DNA from: Montifringilla adamsi
Lineage: Eukaryota; Chordata; Aves; Passeriformes; Passeridae
Reading direction: 5' to 3'
Assembly: GCA_017590115.1 (NCBI GenBank)
Contig: JAGGNK010013114.1
Coordinates: 1,240,001 to 1,304,000 of the forward strand
DNA length: 64,000 nt
Below are positions 27,301 through 53,654 of the stretch, one piece after another. The notes beneath the pieces were generated by a model. The model did no database searches and was not told the origin of the DNA. It worked only from the letters and a program-made list of their open reading frames with translations. Numbering within the stretch: position 1 is the stretch's first letter; every line of letters begins with the position of its first letter. The position numbers were made by a program, and so were the translations under genes.

Positions 27301-28514
27301 CAAGAAAGAGACAAGTAAAACAACGAGTGCCAGGACTGCCACCACTGGCAGCTGTAGAACTTTAACATGAACACCATCGCATGCATGAATGAGGTCCAAA
27401 GCTAACCCAGGTCATGTGGACTGGATTATCACCCTATCCCAAGGGCACAGTTGAGATGTCACTGTCTTACCTGGGCTGTGTGCAAGACCTGGAGGGGACA
27501 GCTGTACTCTGTGCTTCCATATATTCAAGGTACCACCACCAGATGATAAGCCTTGGACAATTTGCTGACCAAGATGTACTGTGCAGAGTGAGCCCTGCCT
27601 CTCGGGGTGTGACACAATGCCACTGCCCACAGACCACGTGCTTCGAGGTGGCGTTTAAAGGCACTGGTCATTCCGCAAGTGACAGTCCCCCTCCTGGTCC
27701 CTCCAGGGAAGGCACACGAACATCCCTTCAGCAGAAGGATGGGATAACTCCTGGAGCGGGTACAGTAGGGCAGGAGGGCAACAAAGATGATTAAGGGACT
27801 GAATAATCTCTTTTACAAGGAAAGGCTGAAGGAACTGCACCCGGTCAGCCTTGAGACGCGACGACTGATGGGACCGTATTAATGTGTATAAATATCTAAA
27901 CAGACAGCGTCAGGAGCACGGAGTAAGGTCCCGGTGGTGCCAAGCAATGACACAAGAGGCAACGAGCACAAACTAATGCACGGGAAGTTCTACTGAACAC
28001 GAGGAGAAAATGTGAAGGTGACCGTGCACTGGTACAGGCTGCCCCGAGAGGTTGTGAGTCTCCATCAGTGGAGATACTCAAGAACCCTCTGGACGCGGTC
28101 CTGTGCCACGCGCTCTGGGGTGACCCCGGGACCCACGGCGGTGCCTTGCAACCGCGGTTCTGCGGCTCCGCGCCGCAGCAGCCGCCCCCGCCCGCGGCGC
28201 TCACCTCTCCACCAGTACTTCTGCGAGAGCCCCTGCCAGGTCTGCAGGCGGGTGCGGTGCGCGCCGTCGGGCGCCAGGTGCGCGGCGCGGATGAGGCGGG
28301 CGCGGCGCTCGGCCTGCAGCACCACCTCCAGCTCGGCGAAGCGCTGCTGGTCGCGCTGCCGCCGCTGGTAGTACAGGGTGCCGCCGCGCACCACGTAGCA
28401 GGCGGCGGCCTTGCGGATCTTCCGCTTGGCGTTGCCCTCCGTGCCCGGCGCGTACGGCTCCCGCTCGTTCGTCAGGTACCGCAGGATGGCCAGGTAGCTC
28501 TCCTCGCTGGACAT
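11781..28514 (-). CDS. ZBTB11: ZBTB11, BTB/zinc-finger transcription regulator, complete CDS in 11 exons
   Basis: Eleven exons join in frame to 3129 nt (1042 residues plus stop; human is about 1053). The start ATG (28512-28514) gives MSSEESYLAILRYLTNEREP, the known N-terminus. Order of parts: a basic N-terminal region; an integrase-type HHCC zinc motif (H79, H86, C116, C119); a BTB/POZ dimerisation domain at about 197-310; an acidic, serine- and glutamate-rich linker to about 500; twelve C2H2 zinc fingers from about 540 to 930; and a glutamine- and glutamate-rich tail. The family acts in the nucleus as sequence-specific transcription regulators, and ZBTB11 is reported essential for neutrophil development and for mitochondrial and respiratory gene expression. 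The linker is the most diverged part relative to the human protein I recall. All introns are GT-AG. The promoter is a CpG island with YY1-like and ETS-like motifs. Confidence 0.97.
12335..12815 (-). mobile_element. Endogenous retrovirus LTR, same orientation as ZBTB11
   Basis: Read on the minus strand, this has the layout of a retroviral LTR. There is a TATA-type box (minus TATAAAA at 12590-12596), about 95 bp before an AATAAA signal (minus, 12491-12496), then a GC-richer U5-like part. The left end lies roughly 20-60 bp from the ZBTB11 exon 11 acceptor; I could not fix the boundary or find a target-site duplication. Retroviral origin is inferred from layout and general resemblance to avian LTRs. 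The family is not identified. Confidence 0.55.
12816..13140 (-). mobile_element. Fragment of retroviral internal region next to the LTR
   Basis: Immediately 5' of the LTR on the minus strand, a reading frame stays open for about 110 codons (12807-13139). Its codons 50-110 look like real degraded protein sequence. I do not recognise the retroviral gene it came from, and it is an isolated remnant. The left part of the frame may be plain intron. Confidence 0.35.
14235..14410 (-). CDS. ZBTB11: ZBTB11 exon 10 (zinc fingers 9-10)
   Basis: Acceptor cattttag, donor gtatgt. Encodes CNVCGKEFYEKALYRRHV and finger 10 (CEHCGRKFTQLREYRRHM), ending at NHEG. Confidence 0.95.
14411..14884 (-). other. ZBTB11: ZBTB11 intron 9
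   Basis: Short intron with no feature that I can recognise. Confidence 0.8.
14885..15043 (-). CDS. ZBTB11: ZBTB11 exon 9 (zinc fingers 7-8)
   Basis: Acceptor ttttacag, donor gtaaga. Encodes CDKSFYEARDLRQHMNKH and finger 8 (CQFCGKCYSWKKDWYSH), ending in a split arginine after VTDPY. Confidence 0.93.
15044..17512 (-). other. ZBTB11: ZBTB11 intron 8
   Basis: 2.5 kb of AT-rich intron. No coding or repeat feature recognised; the open frames lack splice and protein signals. Confidence 0.75.
17513..17630 (-). CDS. ZBTB11: ZBTB11 exon 8 (zinc finger 6)
   Basis: Acceptor tttgctag, donor gtaagt. Encodes ESKYLCSICGKSFHRASGL and the KHQPKPEVRGYQCT linker into finger 7. Confidence 0.94.
17631..18710 (-). 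other. ZBTB11: ZBTB11 intron 7
   Basis: Intron of about 1.1 kb. The only notable structure is the inverted repeat at 18548-18581. Confidence 0.75.
18548..18581. repeat. Perfect 15-bp inverted repeat, 4-nt loop
   Basis: Arms 18548-18562 (CAGCTGAGATCAATG) and 18567-18581 (its exact reverse complement) are separated by TAGT. It lies 163 bp after exon 8's acceptor side ends and 130 bp before exon 7. It could be a template-switch mutation or an intronic hairpin. Confidence 0.9.
18711..18855 (-). CDS. ZBTB11: ZBTB11 exon 7 (zinc fingers 4-5)
   Basis: Acceptor tttttag, donor gtgagt. Encodes VCGKTFTYKHGLKMHLALH and finger 5 with EHMSIHTG, ending in a split glycine codon. It is too short for a long open frame and was found through its splice sites and the frame. 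Confidence 0.93.
19233..19469 (-). CDS. ZBTB11: ZBTB11 exon 6 (zinc fingers 2-3)
   Basis: 79 codons. Acceptor ctgtcccag, donor gtaaag. Finishes finger 2, passes through an Ala/Ser-rich spacer, and encodes finger 3 (CDIC...HMLKH) and the first cysteine of finger 4. Confidence 0.94.
19965..20144 (-). CDS. ZBTB11: ZBTB11 exon 5 (zinc finger 1)
   Basis: 60 codons, phase 0 at both ends. Encodes VAMKLVQRGKKMKQPKR, then the first C2H2 finger (CTDC...HTLKH) and the first cysteine of finger 2. Confidence 0.94.
20145..22199 (-). other. ZBTB11: ZBTB11 intron 4
   Basis: 2.05 kb. No recognisable gene or repeat family; ordinary AT-rich intron. Confidence 0.75.
22200..23002 (-). CDS. ZBTB11: ZBTB11 exon 4 (rest of BTB and acidic linker)
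   Basis: 803 nt; acceptor tggtag, donor gtattc. Starts FCKSSFLPLLEFAYTSEL, finishing the BTB domain with MAEVAMLARHLFMSEVLEIC. A long Glu/Ser/Gln-rich linker follows, then the conserved LRQRSVTEGGYIRLHKGIEK segment, ending KSAVQQ. Confidence 0.95.
23003..24128 (-). other. ZBTB11: ZBTB11 intron 3
   Basis: Splits the BTB domain at a glycine codon. Nothing else is recognised in it. Confidence 0.75.
24129..24360 (-). CDS. ZBTB11: ZBTB11 exon 3 (first half of BTB)
   Basis: Acceptor tatgacag, donor gtgaat. Encodes VDSKGLVKQ and the first half of the BTB fold, with the hallmark QFCDVTLLIEGEEYKAHKSV and NSEYFRELF stretches. It ends in a split glycine codon (DLSG). Confidence 0.96.
24361..25009 (-). 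other. ZBTB11: ZBTB11 intron 2
   Basis: AT-rich intron without recognised features. Confidence 0.75.
25010..25245 (-). CDS. ZBTB11: ZBTB11 exon 2
   Basis: Acceptor tttcttag, donor gtaagt. Encodes GILKQVKDYIKECSKCQEK (with C116 and C119 of the HHCC motif), then an acidic stretch and the KHELVF segment. Confidence 0.94.
25848..26096 (+). mobile_element. CR1 LINE 3' end
   Basis: Matches the 3' terminal part of avian CR1 as I know it. It has the path cttcacccagagggtgg, tggaacaggctccccaagaa, gacagagttcaagaagtgtt and gatccttgtgggtcctttcc, ending near the usual ATTCTG-type repeat. It is 5'-truncated, as is normal for CR1, and lies antisense in ZBTB11 intron 1. Confidence 0.9.
27725..28126 (+). mobile_element. 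CR1 LINE fragment beside ZBTB11 exon 1
   Basis: Diverged CR1 sequence with the order typical of the 3' UTR: gatgattaagggactg, taatgtgtataaatatct, acaagaggcaacgagcaca, ggtacaggctgccccgagag, then ctctggacgcggtcctgtg. It stops short of the usual 3' terminus, about 80 bp from the exon 1 donor. It lies within the edge of the CpG island and is CpG-rich itself. Confidence 0.85.
28205..28514 (-). CDS. ZBTB11: ZBTB11 exon 1 (coding part)
   Basis: Encodes residues 1-103, ending QKYWWR, plus one base. The donor is gtgagc at 28204. It carries the two histidines (H79, H86) of the HHCC motif. The frame stays open far upstream within the CpG island, but conservation begins at this ATG. Confidence 0.95.
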
Positions 28515-28720
28515 CGCGCGGCAGGGGCACGGGAGCCGCCCCCGCGCCCGAGCTGCGGAGGAGCCTCCCGGGATAAGGGAAGGGGGGTCGGGATCGGCCC
28601 CGGCCCGGCGGGAGCCGCGCCCGGGGGGGAACTGGAATGTCGCGGCCCGCGGCGGCAGGAGGGAGGGAGAAGCTCGGGCAGCAGCGGCGGCGGAAAGACA
28701 AAATGGCTGCTGCACAAGCG
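28515..28720 (-). other. ZBTB11: Probable ZBTB11 5' UTR
   Basis: GC-rich leader between the start codon and the ETS/YY1 motif cluster. Extent is inferred from motif position only. Confidence 0.4.
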
Positions 28721-29070
28721 GAAGTGAGGTGGAGCCGCGCGCGCGCAGGAGGGGCCGGGAAGGGGCGGGGGCGCGGGGAAGCACCAGGGGGAGCGGGTCC
28801 GCCATCTTGGAGCCGGGATGAGCCCGGGTGCAAGGCCGGGGCCGCCATGTTGGAGCCGGGCAAAGCTTGCTGCGGGCCGCGGTGGTGGCGGCGGGAGCCG
28901 GGGATGCTCCCGAGGCAATTCCTGCGTAGCCTCGGCTCCGAAACCGTAGCGGCTTCCGCTCCAGAACTGCCTCGGGAGCAAGAGCTGCGAGGGGAGGAGC
29001 AGGGTCATTCGTGCCGAGCGGGAGCAGCACCAGCGCGGGCGGGGCGGCGCCGCAGGCACGCCGCGGGGCG

Positions 29071-31384
29071 CTCGGTGCGCGCTGTTTTGTTTGTAAGAGG
29101 CAAGAAGGAAAATCCATTAGAAGTGAACTGCGCGTTTTACTTGTCCGAGCTTTGCGCTGGCTTTTCCACCCGTAACAGGGACACGCGAGGCAGGAGCCGG
29201 GGCTGTCGCGCCCAAGGAAAGCGCAGCAGCAGCGACCCTTCCTTCCCCTGCGCTCGGTACCTGCGGGACGCACCGGGAGCAGGGATCCCCAAACACTGAG
29301 ATACCGACCAGAGGGAGCAGGACCGGCCAAAGGTGCTATTTATATAGAAAATGGTTCTGTATTTAGTTTTTCGGTTTAACAATGGCAGTGGTGGAATACT
29401 GCAACAGGTGGCCCTAGGAGGTTGTGGAATCTGTCCTTGGAGCTGTGTTCAAGACTCAGCTGGATACTAAGCAATCTCATCTAAAGACACGTTTTGAACA
29501 GTTGGAGTGGATGTTCTCTGGAGGTCCTTTTTAACCCAAATTATTTTGTGCGTCTGTGACAAACTTAGGTACTCAATTTCTTCTGACAAATACTTGATAA
29601 GAGGATAAATTACATTACATTAGATAACACAAGGGCTTATATTAAATTCCATAATTCATTCTATTACATGTATGTTTGAGGTGAATAAAGTGCTGTTACA
29701 CCAGGATAAGGCCCTGCTCTGAACAGCCTGTCTCACCCAGTGCATAGCTTGTAAGAGGAGTAACCTGATGGGCTGTTATTCTTTATTTCTTCTCACCACA
29801 TCAGTCAGAACTCAGGAATAAACATCAAGGAAGAGTAATCATGAAGCACTTCTGTGCACCACTGCAGTGACACCAGGCAGCCAAAGCCTGCAAACTTCAA
29901 AGCATTAACAAATAATAACTTATTAGTCATATCTGCCAATCAGTTTCTATATATATCATTGGTGGTATTTCAAGCAGATGGTAAAAGCTCATCTTTATTT
30001 TCAGCTTCTTAGCTGAAAACATTCACAAGGACACATTTGGGGTACCAGGTGCCTTGTACTAGACACTAATGTGATTTGTATAATCACCACTTGCACGTGT
30101 AATACTTAGAGGTGTTTTCAGCCTTCAGTTTTAAATTATTAAAAATTCCTTTCCCTGCTAACTACAGGCAATTTTTCTTCCTCTCTTTTTCCCTTTCCCC
30201 TCCAGTTTCTGGCTCCTTCGCTTTCAAATGTGTTGAAAGCCTTCAGTTTCTTTCTAAACATGAGCAGTGCTGGGGTTTGTTTTTTTAATAGCAAAAACCA
30301 GAATTGTTTGGAAGATCATGGTGCAAATTCAATTAACATCAAGTTAGACCTTTTTAAAATGGGTTGTAGCCTTCATCCAGACCCATATATATTTTACTAA
30401 AACTCAAGAAAGGTCTAAGTATAGCCCATAACCCACAGTGCCCATTACAGCCATTGTTTTTGAAGCCCAGTGGGACTGCGGGAAGTTAAAACACAGCTGT
30501 CTTCTTGACTGGTGTAAGATAACAAATCAAGTCCTCAAACTATCAACAGAAAAGCAACTGATCCAGAAAATAGTGAAGGTTTGGTTTCTGTTTTGGTTCT
30601 GGTAAATCAGGACATTGCTTTGCCAAGGCTATTGCTGTCCAGCAAAACCGGCAAAGTCTGGGCACGCTGTCTGCACAGTGCAGTTACTCAGGCAGACAGA
30701 GGAACTCCCATAAGGAATTTCAATCCCTCTAGCGGTGGGAGGGTGGAAAATTACTAAGGGAACCCCTATGTGCATTCAGCAAGTTAAATATAAACCTAAA
30801 TGAGCTTTAACTGTGTAACACCAGCTGCATTTGAAACCCATTCAATATTCACAGGCTTCCTTTTCCTGACAACAGCTTCCAGCAGTTCAGAGTTTTGTAA
30901 CTTCCTGACCCAGAAGTTGCATCTGAATCTTTGTGTGTAAGAGCCATGCAGTCTGTGAAATAATCCATTCCTTTTTTTTAACCTTCTCCACATTTGATTC
31001 TCTGTATCTTGCTACACACATTTCACAACACAGGACCTTTGTAAGTAATTTACAGATTATACTGCTCCACACTCCCTTTTAGCTTGTATGTATCTCTGAT
31101 CTTAGAAACCTTTTTATGTCATTTGTTGTAGATGCAGAATAAACTTAGGTGCTGTTCTGTCCTTCAGGCAAGAAGGCTCCTCAAATACCAGCTCCATCTT
31201 CCCTGCTACCTGAGCCACTCAGTGAAGACTGGGGAAGTGTGTGCTAATGCACCAGACTGCCTAAGAAACCAAGCATTTTCTGGCAGGAAGATGCTTTTCA
31301 GTCTGCAAAACCCAGACATGGTCATTTCACAGATTCATTCCCTTCAGTGTATCTCACACAGCTGAGCAGACCATGGCACAAGTA
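29071..31384. other. Gene-free DNA between ZBTB11 promoter and RPL24 3' end
   Basis: Tail of the CpG island, then AT-rich sequence. It contains one CR1 remnant (29396-29562). I recognise no gene. Confidence 0.65.
29396..29562 (+). mobile_element. CR1 LINE 3' end, degraded
   Basis: Diverged CR1 tail: aacaggtggccctaggaggt, gttgtggaatctgtccttgg, gtgttcaagactcagctgg, then a tctctggaggtcctttttaa segment and a terminal gtctgtgac. Confidence 0.75.
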
Positions 31385-31402
31385 ATGGAATTCCATCAGA
31401 TG

Positions 31403-31408
31403 TTTATT
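31403..31408 (-). terminator. RPL24: RPL24 poly(A) signal
   Basis: Minus-strand AATAAA 25 bp downstream of the RPL24 stop, giving the very short 3' UTR expected of a ribosomal protein gene. Confidence 0.85.
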
Positions 31409-31432
31409 CAGCATGACCAACAGTTTGGCAAG

Positions 31433-35197
<3,765 letters not shown>

Positions 35198-35420
35198 GAT
35201 GGCGGCGGCTGCGAGGGGCCGGAGAGGCGGAGGGGACGCCGGGAGGCGGTGTCGGCAGCGGCGCGCGGGGCCCGACGGGAGCGGAGCGGGAAGGGCAGGA
35301 CAGGGCCGGGCAGCACAGCACCGCCCCGCCCCGCCCGCACCGCGGCAGCTTCACGGAGCGCTCGCCCGGCCGGGCTACCCCGGCGCAGCCCCGGACGCTG
35401 GACCCCCCGCTCTAGGCAGC

Positions 35421-35428
35421 ATAAAAGG
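35421..35428 (+). promoter_or_regulatory. CEP97: TATA-like box upstream of CEP97
   Basis: ATAAAAGG stands in otherwise GC-rich sequence. A start about 30 bp downstream would give a 5' UTR of roughly 65 nt before the ATG at 35517. Single-motif evidence only. Confidence 0.35.
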
Positions 35429-35516
35429 CGCGGCGCTGCCATAGCGGAGCGGTTCGGCCCATCGGCGCTCCGTTGCCTGGCGCTCGATTGCCTGGCGGTG
35501 TTGTCAAGCGCGGGGC

Positions 35517-48304
<12,788 letters not shown>

Positions 48305-49995
48305 TAGGATCATTTCCACAAAGGACTAGGGATTCCATTTCACTTTCTCTTTCTTTTTCCTGTTTATACAGAACTTATTTTTCATGTGTGCCATTTCAGA
48401 TTTTGACTCATGTTATGAATTTATGTTGTAATTACTATTTGATTGATGTTGCTGAGGATTGACACTAACTATGCTAACCTGAAATCAGCAAAGTTCTCAG
48501 TGACGATCATGATGCACTTTATTTTCAAACATAAAACTGGTATCCTAATAACTGGCCTCCATTAAATTAATTCTGAAGATTGGGGGGTGAATGGTGGTGG
48601 TGGTAGTGTTTGCTGTAAATTCACTTTGGTGAATGTGTTAGTAAGTATTTGTTCGTTTTTTTCCTGCAAAGAAAGATTAAGTTCTTATTTTGCAAAGAGA
48701 AGAAAACAATTGAAGAAATTGAGTCAACACAGGCAGTATATCCTGTCATAGGCAGGGCACAGCCTCCTGAGAAAGATGAAAAGTTGCTTTTCAGACTTCT
48801 TTTGACTTAAACAAGAGTACCTTGGTCAGTGTATCAAAGATACATTCCAGAAAACCAGTGTCCGAGTCAGTGACTTTTTTGTAAATAACTTGAAGCTGCT
48901 GGCGAGGAATTAGATCGTTTACATACACACTGAAACCAGGACTTACAGGAGAGAAACCTCAGGGAGCTTCAAACAAGCTTAGATCTTTGTTTGCTCTGGG
49001 GTTGAATTTTCCTGCCTTCTCAGGTAGGACTCAAAATGGAGCCAGTAGTAGCCAGGACTAAGTAAGAATTTCAGAAGGGCATGTGATGTGGGAACATCAC
49101 TTCCAGGACTGCCCTGCTGGGTTACAGCAGCAGACTTGGTGGTATATATTTTGCTCCACTAGGATGCTAATGTCTGTGTGGGATTTGGATTTGTGTGGCT
49201 TTCTAGACATTAGTGGGTTTGATAAATCACAACTACTTCTATCTAAAGGTATAAATACTAAAAGCAAATGCCATGACTTAACCATTTCCTAATATCTCTG
49301 TTGGGTTTTTTGGTTAGTTTTTTTTCCCCAGTATGTCCACTAGTTGACATTTTAATTAAACGTGGATAAAAAGTTGTATTTTTTCCCTGTTAGCAAATAT
49401 GCTGAGATACCTAGACTATGCTTTCCACTTAAACACTGGGAAAGCAGCAGGCTTTGTATCTTACCCAGCCATTGCTCTGTTGGGCTTTTTAATGGAAAAC
49501 AATCAGGTATCTTAGTATACTTCAACAGTGACAAGGGAAATCTGTTTTGCCATGTGATTTCTGGACAATAGTGAAATAAAAGTTGATATTGTGATTTACA
49601 GGGGTCAGTTGCATTTTGCAACATGTACTGGAAGCTCAGTGTTGCAGTAGTTTTGCTAATGTTTACTTCTCAGTTACAAGGACACATGCTTATTGTAATT
49701 CTTTGGATCCACAGGTTAACTTCTGATGCTATGGTGTCACTAAAAACAACTAGCACTCTTTTAAAAGGACTCTTATGGCCATGTTACCATGTAAAATAAT
49801 TTAGTTTTTGTGAAAGTTTTGGTTGCATGTCTGCTTTTGGTTCCAAGCTGAAATTTGCCACTACTCAGGAGTTTGGTATGAGGACAGTATCTGCTTGAGG
49901 CCTCAAAATATCCTTTATTTAGAACATAAATGGTGTATTGGACTTGTACCAGCCATGTTCCCAGTGGTGAAGTTCACCTTGAAAGAATAAAGCTT
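48305..49995 (+). other. CEP97: CEP97 3' UTR (end uncertain)
   Basis: Non-coding sequence after the CEP97 stop. AATAAA signals lie at 49575-49580 and 49986-49991, the latter followed by a TCTGTGTGTAG GU-rich element typical downstream of a cleavage site. A further AATAAA at 52946-52951 could serve a longer form. Confidence 0.5.
49986..49991 (+). terminator. CEP97: CEP97 poly(A) signal (candidate)
   Basis: AATAAA with a GU-rich stretch 10-20 nt downstream. Other candidates are at 49575-49580 and 52946-52951. Confidence 0.45.
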
Positions 49996-52315
49996 GCCTC
50001 TGTGTGTAGAGTAGCCATCATCTCTTTTTCTCCCACCCCAGAAAAGTTCTAGGGCACCAACTTCTCCAAAGAGCTGTCTCTGCAGTAAGGCTGACCTTTG
50101 ACTGTGCCTTGCATATATGGGAGCATTAAAGAAAACCCAGAACAACTGAACTGGTAGGTTCTTAATGTGCTGTCTTTCTAACTGAATGTAGTCACAGCAC
50201 ATTTGTAGCATGACCATATTCATAATTAGATCTTGGAGTGCAGTTGTTCGTGGGTATTGAAAATGGTACAGGTGCATTAATGTATCTCAGTGTCTGATTA
50301 CTTGGGCAGAGCAGTGTGTAGTCCACAGGATCATACCCTTGTCCTCTGAAGGTGATGAACTTGGCTTTAAATCTGCCATGCCTGGGGATCTGCAGTTCAT
50401 AGGACTTAGCTCTTTGAATGCCAATATGTTATATAAAACCCCCAGATGTCAAAGAGACTTCTTTGCATATTGAAAAAGGAATTATTTCAATCTTTGAAAC
50501 AGTTCTGGATCTTGCATTCTGGAGGCAGTGGTCAGGTGTGTGTTCTCTTTCATGGCAGAGTGCTTTATTGCAAGACCTGGAAGAAACTACCACTGTCTGG
50601 ATAACAGTGTTTCTCTTACTGGAGACACTGAGGGAGCATATGTATTTTGCTGTTTTGGATTGTCACTTTTGCTGCACAGTAAGAGGTAAAACAACTTTAA
50701 TTTTGGAGTTGTCAGGGGGGAAAACTTAGTGCAAGTAAATTTTTTATGGAAGCCCTAGATGTTTCTTGATATTTCCTTTTGTTATTAGAACTTGCAAGCA
50801 CAAAGACAAGACAACTTGCTTTAACTAATGCCGAGGTCAGCTGTTGTCCTTATTAATGTGTAACCTGTATATACAAAAATGGTTTTATGCAGGTACAGCG
50901 AAGCATGTACCAACAAATGTTCAGCTTTATCTTACTTTTTTTGGGAAACAGTGAAATACTAGAAAATTTTTTTCTAATGTTCTTAAAAGTATCTTGCATG
51001 TGTAGAAGATGAGTTGCCTAAATATAGAGAAATCAAAGAATGGTGAAGTTTTGGATTAGTTAAATGTAATTAGTTTGTATATACAGAAAATATTTTTATC
51101 CTGACCATTAAAATACATGCAGGGAAAGACATAATGAAGGATACAGTGGAAAAATAAGGAGTAAAACTGGATATGTACTTAAAATTGTCTTCTTTCAGCC
51201 CTGTTTTGAACTCTCAAAAAATCATGATGTGGAAGTATCATAGTTTATATATGGCTTAGCATTTACTCATCTTTAAGTTAGTTTCCTTAATCTAGGTATG
51301 TAATAGTCTTTTAGCTGGATAGGCATGCACAGTTTTCCTTTGCAGGTGATGGAAATTTCATAAAGAAATTGGAAGGCCTAAAATAGACCTGAAACTTTCC
51401 TGTGTTAATATTGTGTTCTTTCCTTTTGAAAGGCTTCATGATCAGCAGAAGAATGTACTTTGTAGAAGAAAAGCTTATCTCTTGTGTTTGGGCTGATCCT
51501 CCAGTGTTAGTGGGAGAGATCACTTGGTTATTTGCCAGGTAATGTTGCCAGCTCTGCTGTGAGTACAGTTGAAATGCTTCTTTAATTTGCTTCAGAAAAA
51601 TCAGATAAATATAGCTCAGACTATTTAAACTGCACCACACAAGTAGTTTTGCCCCAAATGTGGTAGCTGGCACATGAAAGCTTGTTTTCAGCTAGTCTGT
51701 GATAGAATTACTCTTTTGCCTCTTTTTCTGAAGGCTGGGACAAGTGGTTCTATATACCATAAAGCAGGAAGACATTAAGATTGCAAATTTTATTTTGCTG
51801 CTTCTAAACCGCAAATGTCCTTCAGCAAATACTTGAGAAAATCCTTGCTAAACTAAATTGCAGAAGCCTAACAGTTGTTGATAGTTAAGTTTCTTAAACA
51901 ACCATAGGTTCCACTATTTGCATGCAGCAGTTTAAATAATGCACTTAGCAGCCAGTCTGTATATTAAAAAGTTGGGGTTTTTTCTGAATAATGTTTGTAT
52001 TTGAGCTTGCAAACTGTTCCTGTTTTTTATGAATTTATATATATATTGTCTGGAGAATTCCAATTTTTGTTTCTACTTGTAGCAGGTTATCTGATTAACA
52101 AAAATGGAGTATATGTTCATTTGAGATTACCTGGGTAATTTTTACTGCACTTGATGTTCTAGTGTGTCTCACACAGATACACTTTTTCCTGAGAGGATAA
52201 AATTGTAGCAGTTAGGGGAGACTGACTGAATGACAATAAAATGTAAAAACCGGTCAGTTCCCTGCTAGTGGAAAAGACACTTCCTTTTTTTTTTCCTCTC
52301 CTGTTGTATTAACTT

Positions 52316-52334
52316 CCCCCCCCCCCCCCCCCCC
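52316..52334. repeat. Poly(C) run of 19
   Basis: Uninterrupted C homopolymer preceded by T-rich sequence; long poly(C) runs are uncommon and length-unstable. Confidence 0.9.
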
Positions 52335-53654
52335 TCTTCGTGGGTCTCCTGTGCCACCCAAACAAGTATTTATCAAGTATTCATAAAGTCTTTCAAAATG
52401 TCTTCTTTTAATAGTTACACTTCTTTTTTTTTCCCCAGATTGGCTTTCTAGGACAAGTTACTGAGAAACACTTGCTTTCTATATGCCTACCAAAAAGTTG
52501 GTCTGTCTATTTGTAAATGTTTTCTTTGTCAGTAATGGAAAAAGCACAGGATCCCTTTCTTACAAGAACATAAACCAGTATTTATCAAGAAAGGTGCTTT
52601 ATCTCTTGGAAAGTGCCATGCCAAATTTTATTGTGCAAGAGCTCTCAGTAAGAATCTTTTTTTCTGGCTTCATTACGTTTATAAGTATATGGGCCAAATT
52701 TATTTGTAGCATAATTCTACTGAATTAATTTTTTTGAGACTTTCACAGTGGTATTCTACCTCTAAACTAGAATTTGAGAAGAAAAGAACAATTGGGTGTT
52801 GGTTTGTCTCTCTATTTCTTGCTGTTTTCTGTGAAGAATGGTGGGTGGTTAAATTGCTGCAGTTTATCTATTTTCTATAAGTGTTTACATTTTCGATTTA
52901 TTGTTTCTTAAGTATTTTGTTTGTATTGCTGAGTTTTGAATTTTAAATAAATGATTTGTACATTTATTGAAAATTGAGGTGTACATTATATTGACTTTTA
53001 TGGCTATAGTCATAATCTTACAATTGGAGAGCTCTTCTGGACATGGGAAGCTCAGGAATAGAAAGCAAGTCATGACAAGATAACTTTACTTGGCACAGCT
53101 AAGACATCTGATGGCCACTGTTCCAGTGCCTAAGACAGTAAGAGTGTAGTAGGTTACATGAAATGAGTTCACTAACAACTCTGAAACTGGTCTTTGTGAT
53201 TTGCAGCCCTTTGTTTCCATTACTGGCCCTCTTTCGTGTTCTTAATTACCTGCTGTTTAAATTAAAAGATGTGGCAGTATTCTGTACAGAGTTTTCTAGA
53301 GAGAGAATTAAGAATTAAGGGCTTATCAAGAGAAACACAACTGCAACGTTTGGTATTGCCTCTCTTGGTTTGGTCAGATACCTGCTCTCTTCTTAAACAA
53401 AGGCTAATTAAACATCTTTTAGGCTTTAACAAAAAGAAACAGTTGAGTTCAGATGAACACGAACGTCATATTTCACTGCAACACAGTTCTCTGAAAGGTA
53501 AAAAAAAAATTACAAGAAAAACAAAACTGAAACAACATAGCTAACTTGTTTTCACTCAACTTGTAACACGTGGAGGTTTGTAGACATTTTAAACTCTTTA
53601 CTCTGTGTTTCTACTTCATTACGCCAAAGATTTTTTTTTTTAAGTGGGACTCTT

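Larger units (their letters stand above)
25246..28204 (-). other. ZBTB11: ZBTB11 intron 1
   Basis: The largest intron of the gene, about 3 kb. It contains two CR1 fragments (about 25848-26096 and 27725-28126), both opposite in orientation to the gene. Between them I see no recognised feature. Confidence 0.75.
28140..29070. promoter_or_regulatory. ZBTB11: ZBTB11 CpG-island promoter
   Basis: Very GC- and CpG-rich block around the first coding exon. It carries YY1-like motifs (CCGCCATCTTGG at 28799-28810; gccgccatgttgg at 28841-28853; minus-strand GCCATTTTG near 28700-28708) and an ETS/GABP-like GCGGAAGTG (28718-28726). The minus-strand start site is probably near 28.70-28.85 kb. A divergent transcript is known at the human ZBTB11 promoter, so the island could be bidirectional here too; the sequence alone does not show it. 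Confidence 0.75.

Noticed and set aside
28637..29299. Plus-strand 220-codon open frame in the ZBTB11 CpG island
   Set aside because: Composition is driven by GC content (runs of Arg, Gly, Ala). No recognisable domain, and it overlaps promoter motifs.
28515..29330. N-terminal extension of ZBTB11 to an upstream ATG in the same open frame
   Set aside because: The frame is open because the island lacks stops. Upstream residues resemble no ZBTB11 sequence, the known N-terminus is MSSEESY, and the motif cluster places the transcript start inside this stretch.
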